Shown in pieces: positions 49,693-57,603 of a stretch of 64,000 nucleotides of DNA. The stretch spans positions 1 to 64,000 of the forward strand of contig CALEMW010000068.1 in the NCBI GenBank assembly GCA_937910695.1. Direction: 5' to 3'. Every line of letters begins with the position of its first letter. Within the stretch, counting starts at the first letter, position 1. This stretch comes from an uncultured bacterium (GTDB lineage: Bacteria > Krumholzibacteriota > Krumholzibacteriia > LZORAL124-64-63). Made by a program: the position numbers and the translations under genes. Under the pieces are notes generated by a model. The model was given only the letters and a program-made list of their open reading frames with translations, was not told the origin of the DNA and did no database searches.

Positions 49693-49703
49693 CTCTTATG
49701 CCC
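49693..49703 (-). promoter_or_regulatory. GGGCATAAGAG promoter element
   Basis: Minus strand GGGCATAAGAG, 46 bases before the 240-aa gene; ribosome site AAGGAGGAG. Confidence 0.55.
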
Positions 49704-49720
49704 TGCACGCGAGAAAGATT

Positions 49721-49743
49721 GCTAAAAAGCCGGCGAACCGGCT
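49721..49743 (-). terminator. Terminator with TTTTTAGC tail
   Basis: Minus strand AGCCGGTTCGCCGGCTTTTTAGC: 5-6 bp stem, UUCG-like loop, T run. Overlaps the stop of the gene at 49743. Confidence 0.8.
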
Positions 49744-49988
49744 CAGTTGTTGCCATCCACCTTTTTATCGGGGATGACGACAAGCTCCTGCGTGGGCTGG
49801 GCTTCCTCCACCTTGACGGGGATCACACCCAACTTGGTCCCGTTGACCACAATCTGCTCTGGCGTCTCGTTCCAGTTGAGTCCTGAACAAGACCAGGACC
49901 TCGCCTCCGTGACGCCATCGGCGTACTTGAAGCGGATCTCTATCTCGATGGACAGGGGCTTTCCTCTCTGGACTGGCCGGTCAGCCAT
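49743..49988 (-). CDS. Hypothetical beta protein, 81 aa
   Basis: ATG 49988 with AGGATCGTG spacing; a GTG lies directly before it. Beta-rich ('LSIEIEIRFKYADGVTEAR'), ends at the terminator. No motif. Confidence 0.6.
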   Translation of the reverse strand: MADRPVQRGKPLSIEIEIRFKYADGVTEARSWSCSGLNWNETPEQIVVNGTKLGVIPVKVEEAQPTQELVVIPDKKVDGNN

Positions 49989-50023
49989 CACGATCCTCCC
50001 GGGGTCTGCGAGGAGCTATCCTA

Positions 50024-50512
50024 CTACGCCGGCTCTTCGTTCTCCAGTTGTGGCCAGATCATGCCCGGCCGGTGGTGTGGGCGCTTACTGCGACGCCAGG
50101 CTCTTCTTGCTTCCTCTCCTTCCGGCCCCCGCGCGCGAGCGCGGTAGTGGCCCTCCACGTCGAAGCTCGTCGAGGTGCTGTGCCAGGGGCGGCGCGCCTT
50201 CCTCTTCGCATCCCGGTAGAGGATGATGGCGTCCCTCTCGATGGTCTCCCAGATGTTGGTGGGGTCCACCTTCCACGTCCTGGCGTCGTCCGGCGGCCAC
50301 ACGTAGTCGTCGTAGGCCCGCCGCCGCACCGGGTCCCCCAGGGTGTGGTAGGCGTTCGAGCACACCTTGAACCTCTCCTCTGCCTCTTGGTCGCCCGGGT
50401 TCTTGTCCGGGTGCCACCGCAGCGCGCACTTCTTCCAAGCCTCCCTCACTTCAGCGTCCGTAGCCCCCGGGGGCACCCCCAGGACGCCGTACAGATCATC
50501 CAGGACCAGCAT
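50024..50512 (-). CDS. DnaJ-domain protein, 162 aa
   Basis: Start corrected to ATG 50512. J domain at the N terminus: 'DLYGVLGVPPGATDAEVREA', 'LRWHPDKNPGDQEAEERF', 'NAYHTLGDPVRRRAYD', with the HPD triad intact. The rest is Arg/Trp-rich without the Gly/Phe or Cys-rich regions of DnaJ. It probably recruits host DnaK to a phage process; the window also has a GroES-like cap. Confidence 0.85.
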   Translation of the reverse strand: MLVLDDLYGVLGVPPGATDAEVREAWKKCALRWHPDKNPGDQEAEERFKVCSNAYHTLGDPVRRRAYDDYVWPPDDARTWKVDPTNIWETIERDAIILYRDAKRKARRPWHSTSTSFDVEGHYRARARGPEGEEARRAWRRSKRPHHRPGMIWPQLENEEPA

Positions 50513-50750
50513 CACGCTCTCGCTTCTCCACCTCGGCGGCCACGGCCTTGTCCACCACGCCCCGGCCCAGCTCGGTGAGCACTGCCTGCCCATCCCTCTT
50601 CTGCACGTAGCGCATGCGCCGCAGGGAGGCCAAGGCCCTCTGGACCAGGGGCCGGGGGACGCTCGTCATGGCGGCCAGGGCCACAGACCCTTGACCCGGC
50701 CTCATGTACAGGGCCCGCATCACCGCCCACTGCTCACCCGTGACAATCAT
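50496..50750 (-). CDS. Winged-helix (MarR-like) DNA-binding protein, 84 aa
   Basis: Real start ATG 50750 (ATGA overlap); the longer track ORF is a shadow. 'LAAMTSVPRPLVQRALASLR' is a recognition helix pair and 'RDGQAVLTELGRGVVDKAV' the wing, as in MarR-type proteins. Overlaps the J-domain gene by 17 bases. Likely transcription regulator. Confidence 0.6.
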   Translation of the reverse strand: MIVTGEQWAVMRALYMRPGQGSVALAAMTSVPRPLVQRALASLRRMRYVQKRDGQAVLTELGRGVVDKAVAAEVEKRERDAGPG

Positions 50751-51253
50751 GAATGGACTGACCAGTCCTTCTCCTCCGGGCTGTAGTGGAGACCGAAGAC
50801 GTAGGGCGTCTTGCCCACGACGCACACGAAACCGTGCTCGCCCATGTCCGCAGACGGGATGATCTCGTGCGCCTCGTCGCTTCTGCCCCAGAGGTCGCAG
50901 TAGTCCATCCAGCCCTCCCACCGAACCAGGATGCCCTCCTTGGCGGCCCAGAGGCGGTGCTCCTCCATGTGCTCCGAGTTCCGCACCGTCAGGACGTCAA
51001 AATCGAAGCCCCCCGCAACCCGGACTGCCGTGCGCGGGTCCAACCCGATCTGCGCCTCCAGCGCGAGCAGGAAGCCCGCGAGATAAATCTCGTAGAGCGT
51101 TGCGCGCGGCTCCATGTCGCGGAGGCGGCTCACCACATTCGCGAACTCCTCCAGCGTGCTCGCGCGGCTCTTCGCGTAGCCCACCAGCTGCATGAGCTCC
51201 TTGTGCGCAGACTTGGTAAGACCAAAACCTTCCAACATTTCCCTCGTGTTCAT
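50747..51253 (-). CDS. Hypothetical protein, 168 aa
   Basis: Helical N-terminal half, beta C-terminal half ('AHEIIPSADMGEHGFVCVVG'). First gene of a four-gene unit headed by GGGTATAAGGAG. No family recognised. Confidence 0.65.
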   Translation of the reverse strand: MNTREMLEGFGLTKSAHKELMQLVGYAKSRASTLEEFANVVSRLRDMEPRATLYEIYLAGFLLALEAQIGLDPRTAVRVAGGFDFDVLTVRNSEHMEEHRLWAAKEGILVRWEGWMDYCDLWGRSDEAHEIIPSADMGEHGFVCVVGKTPYVFGLHYSPEEKDWSVHS

Positions 51254-51278
51254 TTCAAACCTCCCAGGTTAAGTTGCT

Positions 51279-51290
51279 CTCCTTATACCC
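51279..51290 (-). promoter_or_regulatory. GGGTATAAGGAG promoter element
   Basis: Minus strand GGGTATAAGGAG, 26 bases before ATG 51253, ribosome site GGGAGG between. Confidence 0.6.
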
Positions 51291-51298
51291 GGGTCATG

Positions 51299-51328
51299 GC
51301 TAAAATGAGCGCCCGGGAAGGGCGCTCA
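51299..51328 (-). terminator. Terminator with ATTTTAGC tail
   Basis: Minus strand GAGCGCCC-TTCC-CGGGCGCTC then ATTTTAGC, ending the unit of the 201-aa gene; the next promoter begins 9 bases later. Confidence 0.75.
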
Positions 51329-51394
51329 GCAGCTCTGCAACCACAGAACTGCGGTCCCCACCGCGATGGCGAAGCACCACAGGGAAACCTCCAA
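51326..51394 (-). CDS. Possible 22-aa membrane peptide
   Basis: In the 120-base gap after the 201-aa gene, a TTG-started frame gives a short hydrophobic peptide ('LWCFAIAVGTAVLWLQSC') whose stop touches the terminator stem. No clear ribosome site. Could be a small membrane protein or chance. Confidence 0.2.
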   Translation of the reverse strand: MEVSLWCFAIAVGTAVLWLQSC

Positions 51395-51449
51395 CGTGCG
51401 GGGAGGAGTGCCCCCCGCACGCTGGATTCCAAACCTGAGAGACCTGCCC

Positions 51450-52055
51450 TTACGCGGATGCGGGGGCAGATTGAGCGGCCCTGTACCACGCATGGAGCTC
51501 TCCAGCGACCTTCGCCAGCTGGCCTGTCGTCTCCTCCAGGGACTTCTCATCACCCGGAGAGATGTTCTTCTTGAGGCAGTCGGCCACGAAGGCGTGCGCC
51601 AGCCGGTGCTCAATGCCATCCTTCTCGTAGCCGGCGCTCATGATGAAGGTGTCCACCAGCCTGCCCATGTTGGTGGACAGCTTCCCCGCCTGGGCCCGCA
51701 AGCTGCTGACCGTGCGAGGCACAACCTTCAGCGGCACAGGGGAGAAGTCGTCCAGCTCGGCGCCCGCCGCCTCGACGTTCTTCAGGAAGGTGTCCACGTC
51801 TCCCCCGCCCCGGCCGTCCAAGGCCATGGCGCACTGCTCAGCCGAGTCAGCGAAGGCGTCCAGCAGCGACCGCGCCTGCGCCACGTACCCCAGATACCGC
51901 TTCTTGAGCACGTCCCCGTGCTTCGTCCCCCCAAGCACCTTCAGCAGGGCCAGATGCTCGGCCTGCATCTCCATCAGCAGGCTCTCGACAGCCTTCTGAA
52001 ACCTGTTTGTGTCCGCGGCCTGCGCGAGGGCCTGCATCCTTGCTGCGTCGTTCAT
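51450..52055 (-). CDS. Helical hypothetical protein, 201 aa
   Basis: Long helices with Ala/Leu/Lys ('LLMEMQAEHLALLKVLGGT'), acidic centre. No known domain. A 75-base leader separates it from GATATAAGGGG. Confidence 0.65.
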   Translation of the reverse strand: MNDAARMQALAQAADTNRFQKAVESLLMEMQAEHLALLKVLGGTKHGDVLKKRYLGYVAQARSLLDAFADSAEQCAMALDGRGGGDVDTFLKNVEAAGAELDDFSPVPLKVVPRTVSSLRAQAGKLSTNMGRLVDTFIMSAGYEKDGIEHRLAHAFVADCLKKNISPGDEKSLEETTGQLAKVAGELHAWYRAAQSAPASA

Positions 52056-52130
52056 CTACTCCTCCTTTAGCGTCCAGTTGTTGAGATGTGGTGGCCCCCT
52101 TGCGTCCAATCAAAGGGCTCCCACGACTTC

Positions 52131-52143
52131 CCCCCTTATATCA
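52131..52143 (-). promoter_or_regulatory. GATATAAGGGGGG promoter element
   Basis: Minus strand GATATAAGGGGGG, overlapping the stop of the upstream 133-aa gene, about 75 bases before ATG 52055. Confidence 0.5.
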
Positions 52144-52542
52144 ATCCTTTCGGGCTTTTCGCAGGGCGGCGGAGAACTTGGGATACAGGGCTGTGGAGAG
52201 ATGCAGGGTGGCCAACTCCTCCCCGCCCTCTTCCGGGGGGTCGATAAAGATGAGACCGAGGAGCCCAGCCAGGCCATCCTGATTGGCGAAACCCTGGTCG
52301 TGCCAAGCTGAAAGGTTCACCACGCGCCCGGTCACTATCCCCTGCAACCGAGGGATCCTTTGCTTCCCCATGGGCCGGATGACCCGCAGCAACTCCGAGA
52401 TCTTGTACACGTCCTGGTGCTCTTCCCTCGACACGTCCAGAAGATCCACCAAATCAGGCGCGACCGTGAACCTCGTGATAGCCAATCCCATCTTCTTCAA
52501 AACAGAGACAGCCAAGTCTGCTTCCTGAACTGTTCTGCGCAT
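52141..52542 (-). CDS. Hypothetical protein, 133 aa
   Basis: Start set to ATG 52542 with AAGGAGG 7 bases upstream, replacing the longer track start, which runs through a terminator. Mixed alpha/beta ('LRVIRPMGKQRIPRLQGIV'). No motif recognised. Confidence 0.65.
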   Translation of the reverse strand: MRRTVQEADLAVSVLKKMGLAITRFTVAPDLVDLLDVSREEHQDVYKISELLRVIRPMGKQRIPRLQGIVTGRVVNLSAWHDQGFANQDGLAGLLGLIFIDPPEEGGEELATLHLSTALYPKFSAALRKARKD

Positions 52543-52575
52543 CCGGGAGCCTCCTTCCCCGCCGATCCTATCACA

Positions 52576-52612
52576 ACTAAAAAAGGGCCCGCACACCGAA
52601 GTGGCGGGCCCC
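52576..52612 (-). terminator. Terminator with TTTTTTAGT tail
   Basis: Minus strand GGGCCCGC-CAC-TTCG-GTG-TGCGGGCCC then TTTTTTAGT. A strong stem ending the unit of the Cys-cluster gene at 52629. Confidence 0.8.
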
Positions 52613-52628
52613 ACCGGCCAGGCCGGCA

Positions 52629-53240
52629 CTACTTCTTGACGACGTTCAGCTCCTCACCGTTGGCCAGCCTCACCGCCAGGCCCATCATGGCGCCCATCGG
52701 CCTCCAGTCCATCGGGGGGAGCTCCCCAGTGCACAGGCGGAGGAACTTCATATCCTCCACCATGGCCTGAGCCTTCAGAGGGCCGCTGTTCCACCAGGCT
52801 ACCTGGTGGTCCTTGCAGCAGTGCTCCATGGGCGTGGTGACGAAGTACGCCCGACAGGACAGCGGCGCCACGTCATACCCGAAGCACTGCCCCTTGCGGC
52901 GCAGGACGCACTCCTCGTCCCGCTCCACCCACGCCGCCGTCCTCGCATCCGACCCCTCCGCCGCGGGGTCACCCAAGACCAGGTCCATCTCGTTGCCCTG
53001 GTCGATGAGGCGGTTGACCAGGCCCGGGCGGTTCTGGAACCGCACGAGCATCACCACGGCCTCAAACATCAAGGCCAGGGGGATGGTCTTGCAGCACCCG
53101 TGGTGGTCACAGGCATCACAAGACGGCGGCGGATGGACGCTTCTCATGGTGGCGGCCCAGATGTTCCGGGCCTCGTCGTAGCGAGCCTTCAGGTCCATGG
53201 CCCGCTGAATGAACTCCTCGCTGGGGACGATGAGTTTCAT
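52629..53240 (-). CDS. YkgJ-like cysteine-cluster protein
   Basis: 203 aa. 'SCDACDHHGCC' and 'GQCFGYDVAPLSCRAYF' reproduce the C-x2-C-x4-CC ... C ... CR layout of the YkgJ/zinc- or iron-cluster family, whose roles are poorly known (some are oxidoreductase-like). Extra Cys pair 'EHCCKDH' follows. Coupled to the HAD gene upstream by 4 bases. Confidence 0.7.
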   Translation of the reverse strand: MKLIVPSEEFIQRAMDLKARYDEARNIWAATMRSVHPPPSCDACDHHGCCKTIPLALMFEAVVMLVRFQNRPGLVNRLIDQGNEMDLVLGDPAAEGSDARTAAWVERDEECVLRRKGQCFGYDVAPLSCRAYFVTTPMEHCCKDHQVAWWNSGPLKAQAMVEDMKFLRLCTGELPPMDWRPMGAMMGLAVRLANGEELNVVKK

Positions 53241-53893
53241 GATTCCACCATGAGAAGCTGAGCCACGTCCGCCGCGGACATGCGGTAGACGTCCTGGAAG
53301 CCCATCCCCGGGATGCAGGTGTTCCAGGGCTGCGCGGGGACCAGGATGGCCCGGGCCAGGTTGGAGGAGGCCAGCCTGGCAATCGTGATGGGATCGTCCT
53401 CAAGAACCACCACGTCGCCCTCCTTGGACAGCTCCTCCAAGACAGCGAGCTTGTCCTTCCCCCAATGAAACTCGGGGGTGATCCCCTTGAGCATCCCCAA
53501 CCAGTACATCTGGCTGGCCGTGCTCATGCACACCTCCTCGCCAGTCCTGGCCGAGGCGTAGTGCAGCGGGCGCATCTTGTACGCCCACAAGGACAGTGCC
53601 TTCCAAAGCGGCTCGATAACTCCCGCCATGCTCAGGCACTGCTGCCAGTCGCGCAGCTGGCTCTGCACATTCCGGAGGTGATCCTCCGTGATGTGCGCGC
53701 CCCGCCCCTGCTCCCGCCCCTTTCGGACAATGAGCCGGGAGAAGCGCTCCTCCCCGTGGACGTCCGGGGAGAAGTCGTCCGTCTCCAACATGATGGCAGT
53801 GGTTCTCCAGACCACTGCCTTCAGAAGAGGAAGGATGTCAAACACGACCCCGTCCAGGTCGCTCTGGATGATGCACTTTTTGTGCACGATCAT
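53237..53893 (-). CDS. HAD-superfamily hydrolase, deoxynucleotidase-like
   Basis: 218 aa. 'CIIQSDLDGVVFDILPLLK' (DxDGV), 'LHYASARTGEEV' (motif II), 'GKDKLAVLEEL' (Lys, motif III) and 'VVVLEDDPITIARL' (DD). The layout is close to small 5'(3')-deoxyribonucleotidases and phage HAD phosphatases. May balance nucleotide pools. Different from the HAD fusion at 17441. Confidence 0.75.
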   Translation of the reverse strand: MIVHKKCIIQSDLDGVVFDILPLLKAVVWRTTAIMLETDDFSPDVHGEERFSRLIVRKGREQGRGAHITEDHLRNVQSQLRDWQQCLSMAGVIEPLWKALSLWAYKMRPLHYASARTGEEVCMSTASQMYWLGMLKGITPEFHWGKDKLAVLEELSKEGDVVVLEDDPITIARLASSNLARAILVPAQPWNTCIPGMGFQDVYRMSAADVAQLLMVES

Positions 53894-54111
53894 ATCCGCA
53901 CCTCAATCTCGACGATGAGGAGGTCGTCGATCCTGTAAATGTCAAACCCCGGTCGCTTATCCTCGTGCGGGGTTGGGCAGCACACTACCTCAAGATCATC
54001 TCCCTGGCCGGCCAGAACCTCATGGTCCTGCATGTGCTGCCCGCACGCGCCGCAAAGGGAGTCGCCGCATCTGCATTTCTGCAAAACGCGAACACTAGAA
54101 TCACCAGTCAT
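53890..54111 (-). CDS. Cys-rich small protein, 73 aa
   Basis: 'KCRCGDSLCGACGQHM' with a later CC and His gives a possible zinc site; the C-terminal half is a beta strand pair. First gene of its unit, following GGGGATAAGAGGGG. Confidence 0.6.
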   Translation of the reverse strand: MTGDSSVRVLQKCRCGDSLCGACGQHMQDHEVLAGQGDDLEVVCCPTPHEDKRPGFDIYRIDDLLIVEIEVRI

Positions 54112-54132
54112 ATTGCCTCCTTGAGTGGGTGA

Positions 54133-54149
54133 CTACCCCTCTTATCCCC
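54133..54149 (-). promoter_or_regulatory. GGGGATAAGAGGGG promoter element
   Basis: Minus strand GGGGATAAGAGGGGTAG, about 22-38 bases before ATG 54111; AAGGAGG follows. Confidence 0.6.
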
Positions 54150-54168
54150 ACCTCGAAGGCGTGTTTGT

Positions 54169-54200
54169 GCTAAAATACCGGCCCCGCGAGGGGGCCGGTC
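54169..54200 (-). terminator. Terminator with TTTTAGC tail
   Basis: Minus strand ACCGGCCCC-CTCG-CGGGGCCGGT then ATTTTAGC, ending the long unit that begins near 57485. Confidence 0.8.
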
Positions 54201-54215
54201 CGGCCCGAAGGCCGC

Positions 54216-54509
54216 CTACTCGGAGTCCGCAGGCTCCGGGACAAACCCGAGCTTCTTCAGCTCGACGTCCAGCTCCTCCACTTCATGCTTCACCAGCATC
54301 TTCTCGATCCACTTGTCAGGGATCTTCTCCAGCACCCCACGCTCCAGGGTACAGATCATGATCTCCCCGCCGGGGTTGATCCCCAGCTCCCACGTGCGCC
54401 TCACAGCCAGGTCCACGTTGTAAGCCCTCACCAGGCAAGCACCGAGGAATCCCATCTCGTTCGCGAAGCTCATCCAGAATAGCTCATCCGACTTCTTGCT
54501 GAGTGTCAT
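54216..54509 (-). CDS. Hypothetical protein, 97 aa
   Basis: Alpha/beta with 'ANEMGFLGACLVRAYNVDLA'. Last gene of its unit, just before the terminator. No motif. Confidence 0.6.
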   Translation of the reverse strand: MTLSKKSDELFWMSFANEMGFLGACLVRAYNVDLAVRRTWELGINPGGEIMICTLERGVLEKIPDKWIEKMLVKHEVEELDVELKKLGFVPEPADSE

Positions 54510-54784
54510 CGGAAGAACCTCGCTCTCGGGCAGCTCTCCAAGACCTTGGCCTTGGCCGCGCCCCGTGAATGTGCCCGCACGTAGAGGGCCCGGCCATCAG
54601 AGTCCCACGCGCACCACATGGTGTCCGGCGCGCCCCAGTACGCCCCGCCCTTGTCGTAGCAGCCGTCGTACAACCGCATGCGCCGCAAGTACAGCTTCTC
54701 AGTTGTGTCCTCCGGCAGGTCGCTGACCCTTCCCATGGGGGCGCCCCGCGAACCACCAACCCCCGCCTCGTAGGGAGCGCCCAT
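54506..54784 (-). CDS. Hypothetical protein, 92 aa
   Basis: ATG 54784 (TGATG); the longer track start is a shadow. 'DKGGAYWGAPDTMWCAWDSD' and 'RALYVRAHSRGAAKAKVLE' suggest a small nucleic-acid-type fold, not assigned. Confidence 0.6.
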   Translation of the reverse strand: MGAPYEAGVGGSRGAPMGRVSDLPEDTTEKLYLRRMRLYDGCYDKGGAYWGAPDTMWCAWDSDGRALYVRAHSRGAAKAKVLESCPRARFFR

Positions 54785-54981
54785 CACGCACCCTCCCCTG
54801 GCAGTATGCCCCCCGGGGCATGGTAGCGCTTGGACAGCTCTGCCCACACCTCCGGCCAGGCCCGCTGTAGCAGGGCCTTGTTCTCGTCATCGGCCTGCCG
54901 CATGGCCGCCATGATCAGCGCGTAGAAGGGCGCCATCGCGAGCTCCTTGTTCTGGCTGTACCTGTAGTCGTAAAGGCTCAC
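54784..54981 (-). CDS. Hypothetical protein, 65 aa
   Basis: GTG 54981 (GTGA overlap). Helical, 'YALIMAAMRQADDENKALL'. No motif. Confidence 0.55.
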   Translation of the reverse strand: MSLYDYRYSQNKELAMAPFYALIMAAMRQADDENKALLQRAWPEVWAELSKRYHAPGGILPGEGA

Positions 54982-55160
54982 TGGGACACCTCCGTCCCGC
55001 CGTGCAGAGGTGGATTTGTGCAGGGGTGCTCCAGCAGCTCCCTGTTCCACAGCTCGACCACATCATCGTTGGCGTGGCTGAAGGGGGGGTTGCACGCCGC
55101 CAAGACGGCACGCTGGATCCTCCCCAGCTTCTTGCAGTTGATGCACTCACCGCACCTCAT
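54978..55160 (-). CDS. Small CxxC-CxxC protein, 60 aa
   Basis: 'MRCGECINCKKLGRIQRAVL' shows a tight Cys pair set at the N terminus; the rest is helical. Short zinc or iron site likely. Co-translated with neighbours. Confidence 0.55.
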   Translation of the reverse strand: MRCGECINCKKLGRIQRAVLAACNPPFSHANDDVVELWNRELLEHPCTNPPLHGGTEVSQ

Positions 55161-55329
55161 CGTCGTCCTCCTTGGGCTTCAGCGCCAGGCCGTACTTCCC
55201 CCAGTAGATCCCCTTCTTGGCATCGGCCAGCTGCGCCGCTTTGTACCGCTCGCTATCGTCCGCGGGGAAGCGCACGGAGGCATTTATGTGCAGGCACGAC
55301 GGAAGGCTCCCATTTCTACCCCGCTTCAT
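55147..55329 (-). CDS. Hypothetical protein, 60 aa
   Basis: Basic start, acidic end ('LALKPKEDDDEVR'). Overlaps both neighbours by 14 bases. No motif. Confidence 0.5.
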   Translation of the reverse strand: MKRGRNGSLPSCLHINASVRFPADDSERYKAAQLADAKKGIYWGKYGLALKPKEDDDEVR

Positions 55330-55771
55330 TGGCGTCCTCCTTCACAGCGTCGCAGGGGTTCCCGCGCTCGAGGACCTCCACCAGCCGCATGCCCTCGCCG
55401 TCCTTCTCAGCCCGGATGACCAGGCCGTGCGCGCGGGGGACCATCTCCTCCCCCACCCGGATCGCCTTGGTCTCCTCGTCCTCGAGGAAGGGGACGAAGG
55501 CCACCAGCTTGCGTTCAGCCCCCTCCACGATCTTCCCGGCCGCCAGGCGCCCCGCGTACTTCTCGCTGGACTTGTACATCCCCACGAACGCGCAGAACTC
55601 GCAGTGCTGGTCCGGGATGGCCACCCGCATCGGTCCGGTGTAGCGGACCTTGTCGGAACTTGGCCCCCGCATCTTGAGCAGCACAGAGGGCATGTACGCT
55701 CCGCAGATGCTGCACGCCTGCATGACGGCTGTCCCCAAGGGGGCCTCCTTGAAATTGTCGGTGCGCTTCAC
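55316..55771 (-). CDS. Zinc-binding protein, 151 aa
   Basis: 'QACSICGAYMPSVLLKMRG' and 'QHCEFCAFVGMY' give two C-x2-C pairs in the first 60 residues, followed by a beta-rich half. Function unknown; part of the zinc-ribbon-dense operon. Confidence 0.6.
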   Translation of the reverse strand: MKRTDNFKEAPLGTAVMQACSICGAYMPSVLLKMRGPSSDKVRYTGPMRVAIPDQHCEFCAFVGMYKSSEKYAGRLAAGKIVEGAERKLVAFVPFLEDEETKAIRVGEEMVPRAHGLVIRAEKDGEGMRLVEVLERGNPCDAVKEDANEAG

Positions 55772-56619
55772 TCCTTCCTCCTGTCTTCCAGGGCGCCGGA
55801 CAGGTCAATCCTGTTAGTCGCCTCCTCGTCGTTGATGTCAGCCCAGACGTGCAGGCGCCACTTGCCCTCGTGGTGCTCCAAGAAGATCGGCGCGCCGGCC
55901 CCATCCTCAGAGGTGCAGTCCCCCAACCCCTCAGGTACGATGACCAATCCCGCGGCCTCCTCGATGATCTGAACCGCGCGGGGCACCCGGTCATCACCGC
56001 TCACCTTGTAGGGCGGCTCAGTGCTCACGCTGTTCCAGGTCTTCCCCAGGAGAGGCTTCTTGATCATCGGCTTCTTGGGCTTGCCGATGGCCGGCTTGTC
56101 CATGCGCTGGAAGCCCACGAAGCGGGTCTCCTTCTCCCCCTCCGCGCGCGTGTGCAGCGCGCAGAGGTAGTCGCCGCCGAGGGCCACGTTGAGCACCTTC
56201 TGGATGCCCAGGCCGCCCCAGGCCACCTGGCGCGAGCTCATGTCGAGGATCCGCACGAAGGTCAAGGCCTCCATCTCCTGCCGCCGGTGGGCCACCAGCT
56301 TGTTGAGCCGCTCGATGGCCTGGTCCGGGTAGGTGGGCTTCTCCTCCTCGGGGCACGCGGCCCCACACTCCCCACGGCACTTGACCCAGCCGGCCACGTG
56401 CTCCACCGTGCCCTGCCTGCACAGGGGGCATTCATCTCCGTGGTTCGTGTTGCGCAGCTCCTGCACCTCCCTCACCGAGTAGCAGAGGTCCCCACAGTGG
56501 CTGCACTCCCCATGGGGCACGACCTCCCCGGGCTTCACAAGCTCATGAAGCCTCCCGGTGACCGGGAGAATCTGGGTCTCGTCCAGGAGGTCTTCGCAGC
56601 CCCTGCACTTGAAGATCAC
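55768..56619 (-). CDS. Multi-zinc-ribbon protein, 283 aa
   Basis: Start corrected to GTG 56619 (GTGA overlap). Successive pairs 'FKCRGCEDLL', 'GECSHCGDLC', 'DECPLCRQG' and 'VKCRGECGAAC' within 110 residues, then an alpha/beta C-terminal region. Coupled to the IS110-like gene. Possibly a nucleic-acid-binding partner of that gene. Confidence 0.65.
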   Translation of the reverse strand: MIFKCRGCEDLLDETQILPVTGRLHELVKPGEVVPHGECSHCGDLCYSVREVQELRNTNHGDECPLCRQGTVEHVAGWVKCRGECGAACPEEEKPTYPDQAIERLNKLVAHRRQEMEALTFVRILDMSSRQVAWGGLGIQKVLNVALGGDYLCALHTRAEGEKETRFVGFQRMDKPAIGKPKKPMIKKPLLGKTWNSVSTEPPYKVSGDDRVPRAVQIIEEAAGLVIVPEGLGDCTSEDGAGAPIFLEHHEGKWRLHVWADINDEEATNRIDLSGALEDRRKE

Positions 56620-57485
56620 GACGCACCCCCGGAGTGGGGGGCCATGCCCAGCTTCTCCACGGCGTAGGACTCCCGCACAGGCAGGCCCTCGATGGTCCGC
56701 CACTGCTTCCACAGCTCGAGCAGGAACATCTTGACCATGTAGCGCGTGGCATCCAGGTGCCGGTGCTTGTCGTCCCGGCCCCAGGGCGCCGGCCCGCCGG
56801 TGCCCCCGCAGTTCCAGCACTCCACCTCCTTGCCCTTCTCCTCCGTCTTGCCGTCCTCACCCTTGATGATGCCCTTACGCCGGCCCGTTCCTCCGCAGCC
56901 CATGCACAATGCCACCATCTGATGCTGCCGGCGGTGCTTGCGGCCGTCGTAGACCTTCTTCCAGGCGTCGTTGGCCTTCGTCAGGCAGCCGCCCATAACA
57001 TACAAGACCTTGGCCTTGCGCTTGGGGTCGTAGTCGGCCCGCTGGCCCTTGAACCTCCTGTCGGCCTGGCCCACGGTGCCCTTGCCCTGGCAGACAGAAC
57101 ACTTGTTGCCAGGCTTGCCGCCGCAGAAGGGGCAGTTCTTGACCACCACCTTCAGGCCCATCCAGCTCCAGAGCTGCGAGGCCGTCTCGCACTTCTCGAT
57201 GTTGATCTCCGCCACCAAGAAGGCGCTGATGGCCGGCCCGATGCCCAGCTGCGCATCCAGCCACTCCTTCCAGATGGGGATCCCTTTCAGGATCCGCTTC
57301 ATGGCCTTGAGGGAGGACTTCTCCAGCACCTCCAGGCCATTCCCCATCCCCTCGAAGAACACCTTGTCAGCGTCGTCGAGGACCACCTCATCGGTGGTGT
57401 TCCTGTTTCCGCTTTGAATGCGCAGCTTCTGGAGATCCTGAAATCCCCTGTACATCATCCGCAGCTTTGTCATTTCTGGCGTCAT
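56616..57485 (-). CDS. IS110 C-terminal (Transposase_20)-like protein with DnaJ-type zinc finger
   Basis: 289 aa from ATG 57485 (AGGAGG upstream). 'LGIGPAISAFLVAEINIEK' with 'SQLWSWMGLKV' matches the helix-hairpin-helix Transposase_20 domain of IS110 elements. It is followed after an insert by 'AKVLYVMGGCLTKANDAW'. The insert has CxxCxGxG-type motifs ('CPFCGGKPGNKCSVCQGKG', 'CMGCGGTG'), as in DnaJ. The N-terminal DEDD RuvC domain of IS110 is absent. Its 5' side faces the repeat array. Probably a DNA- or RNA-binding factor rather than an active transposase. Confidence 0.6.
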   Translation of the reverse strand: MTPEMTKLRMMYRGFQDLQKLRIQSGNRNTTDEVVLDDADKVFFEGMGNGLEVLEKSSLKAMKRILKGIPIWKEWLDAQLGIGPAISAFLVAEINIEKCETASQLWSWMGLKVVVKNCPFCGGKPGNKCSVCQGKGTVGQADRRFKGQRADYDPKRKAKVLYVMGGCLTKANDAWKKVYDGRKHRRQHQMVALCMGCGGTGRRKGIIKGEDGKTEEKGKEVECWNCGGTGGPAPWGRDDKHRHLDATRYMVKMFLLELWKQWRTIEGLPVRESYAVEKLGMAPHSGGAS

Positions 57486-57552
57486 GGTACAACCTCCTGT
57501 GTGCACGAAAATGTATAGTGGGTGACTAGTGTCATAGTCGTGCTGCCTATAA

Positions 57553-57567
57553 CCCTTTGCTTATAGC
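57553..57567 (-). promoter_or_regulatory. GCTATAAGCAAAGGG promoter element
   Basis: Minus strand GCTATAAGCAAAGGG, about 70 bases before the IS110-like ATG, between the array terminator and that gene. Confidence 0.55.
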
Positions 57568-57603
57568 TAAAAAGGCGCCTGTATAAGCGCGCCAACTTTT
57601 TAA
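57566..57603. terminator. Bidirectional terminator at the left edge of the array
   Basis: Minus: GGCGC-10-base loop-GCGCC then TTTTTAGC; plus: the same stem then AACTTTTTAAG. The loop holds GTATAAG on the plus strand, which by itself matches the phage promoter element. Thus minus-strand transcripts crossing the array would stop here. Confidence 0.6.
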
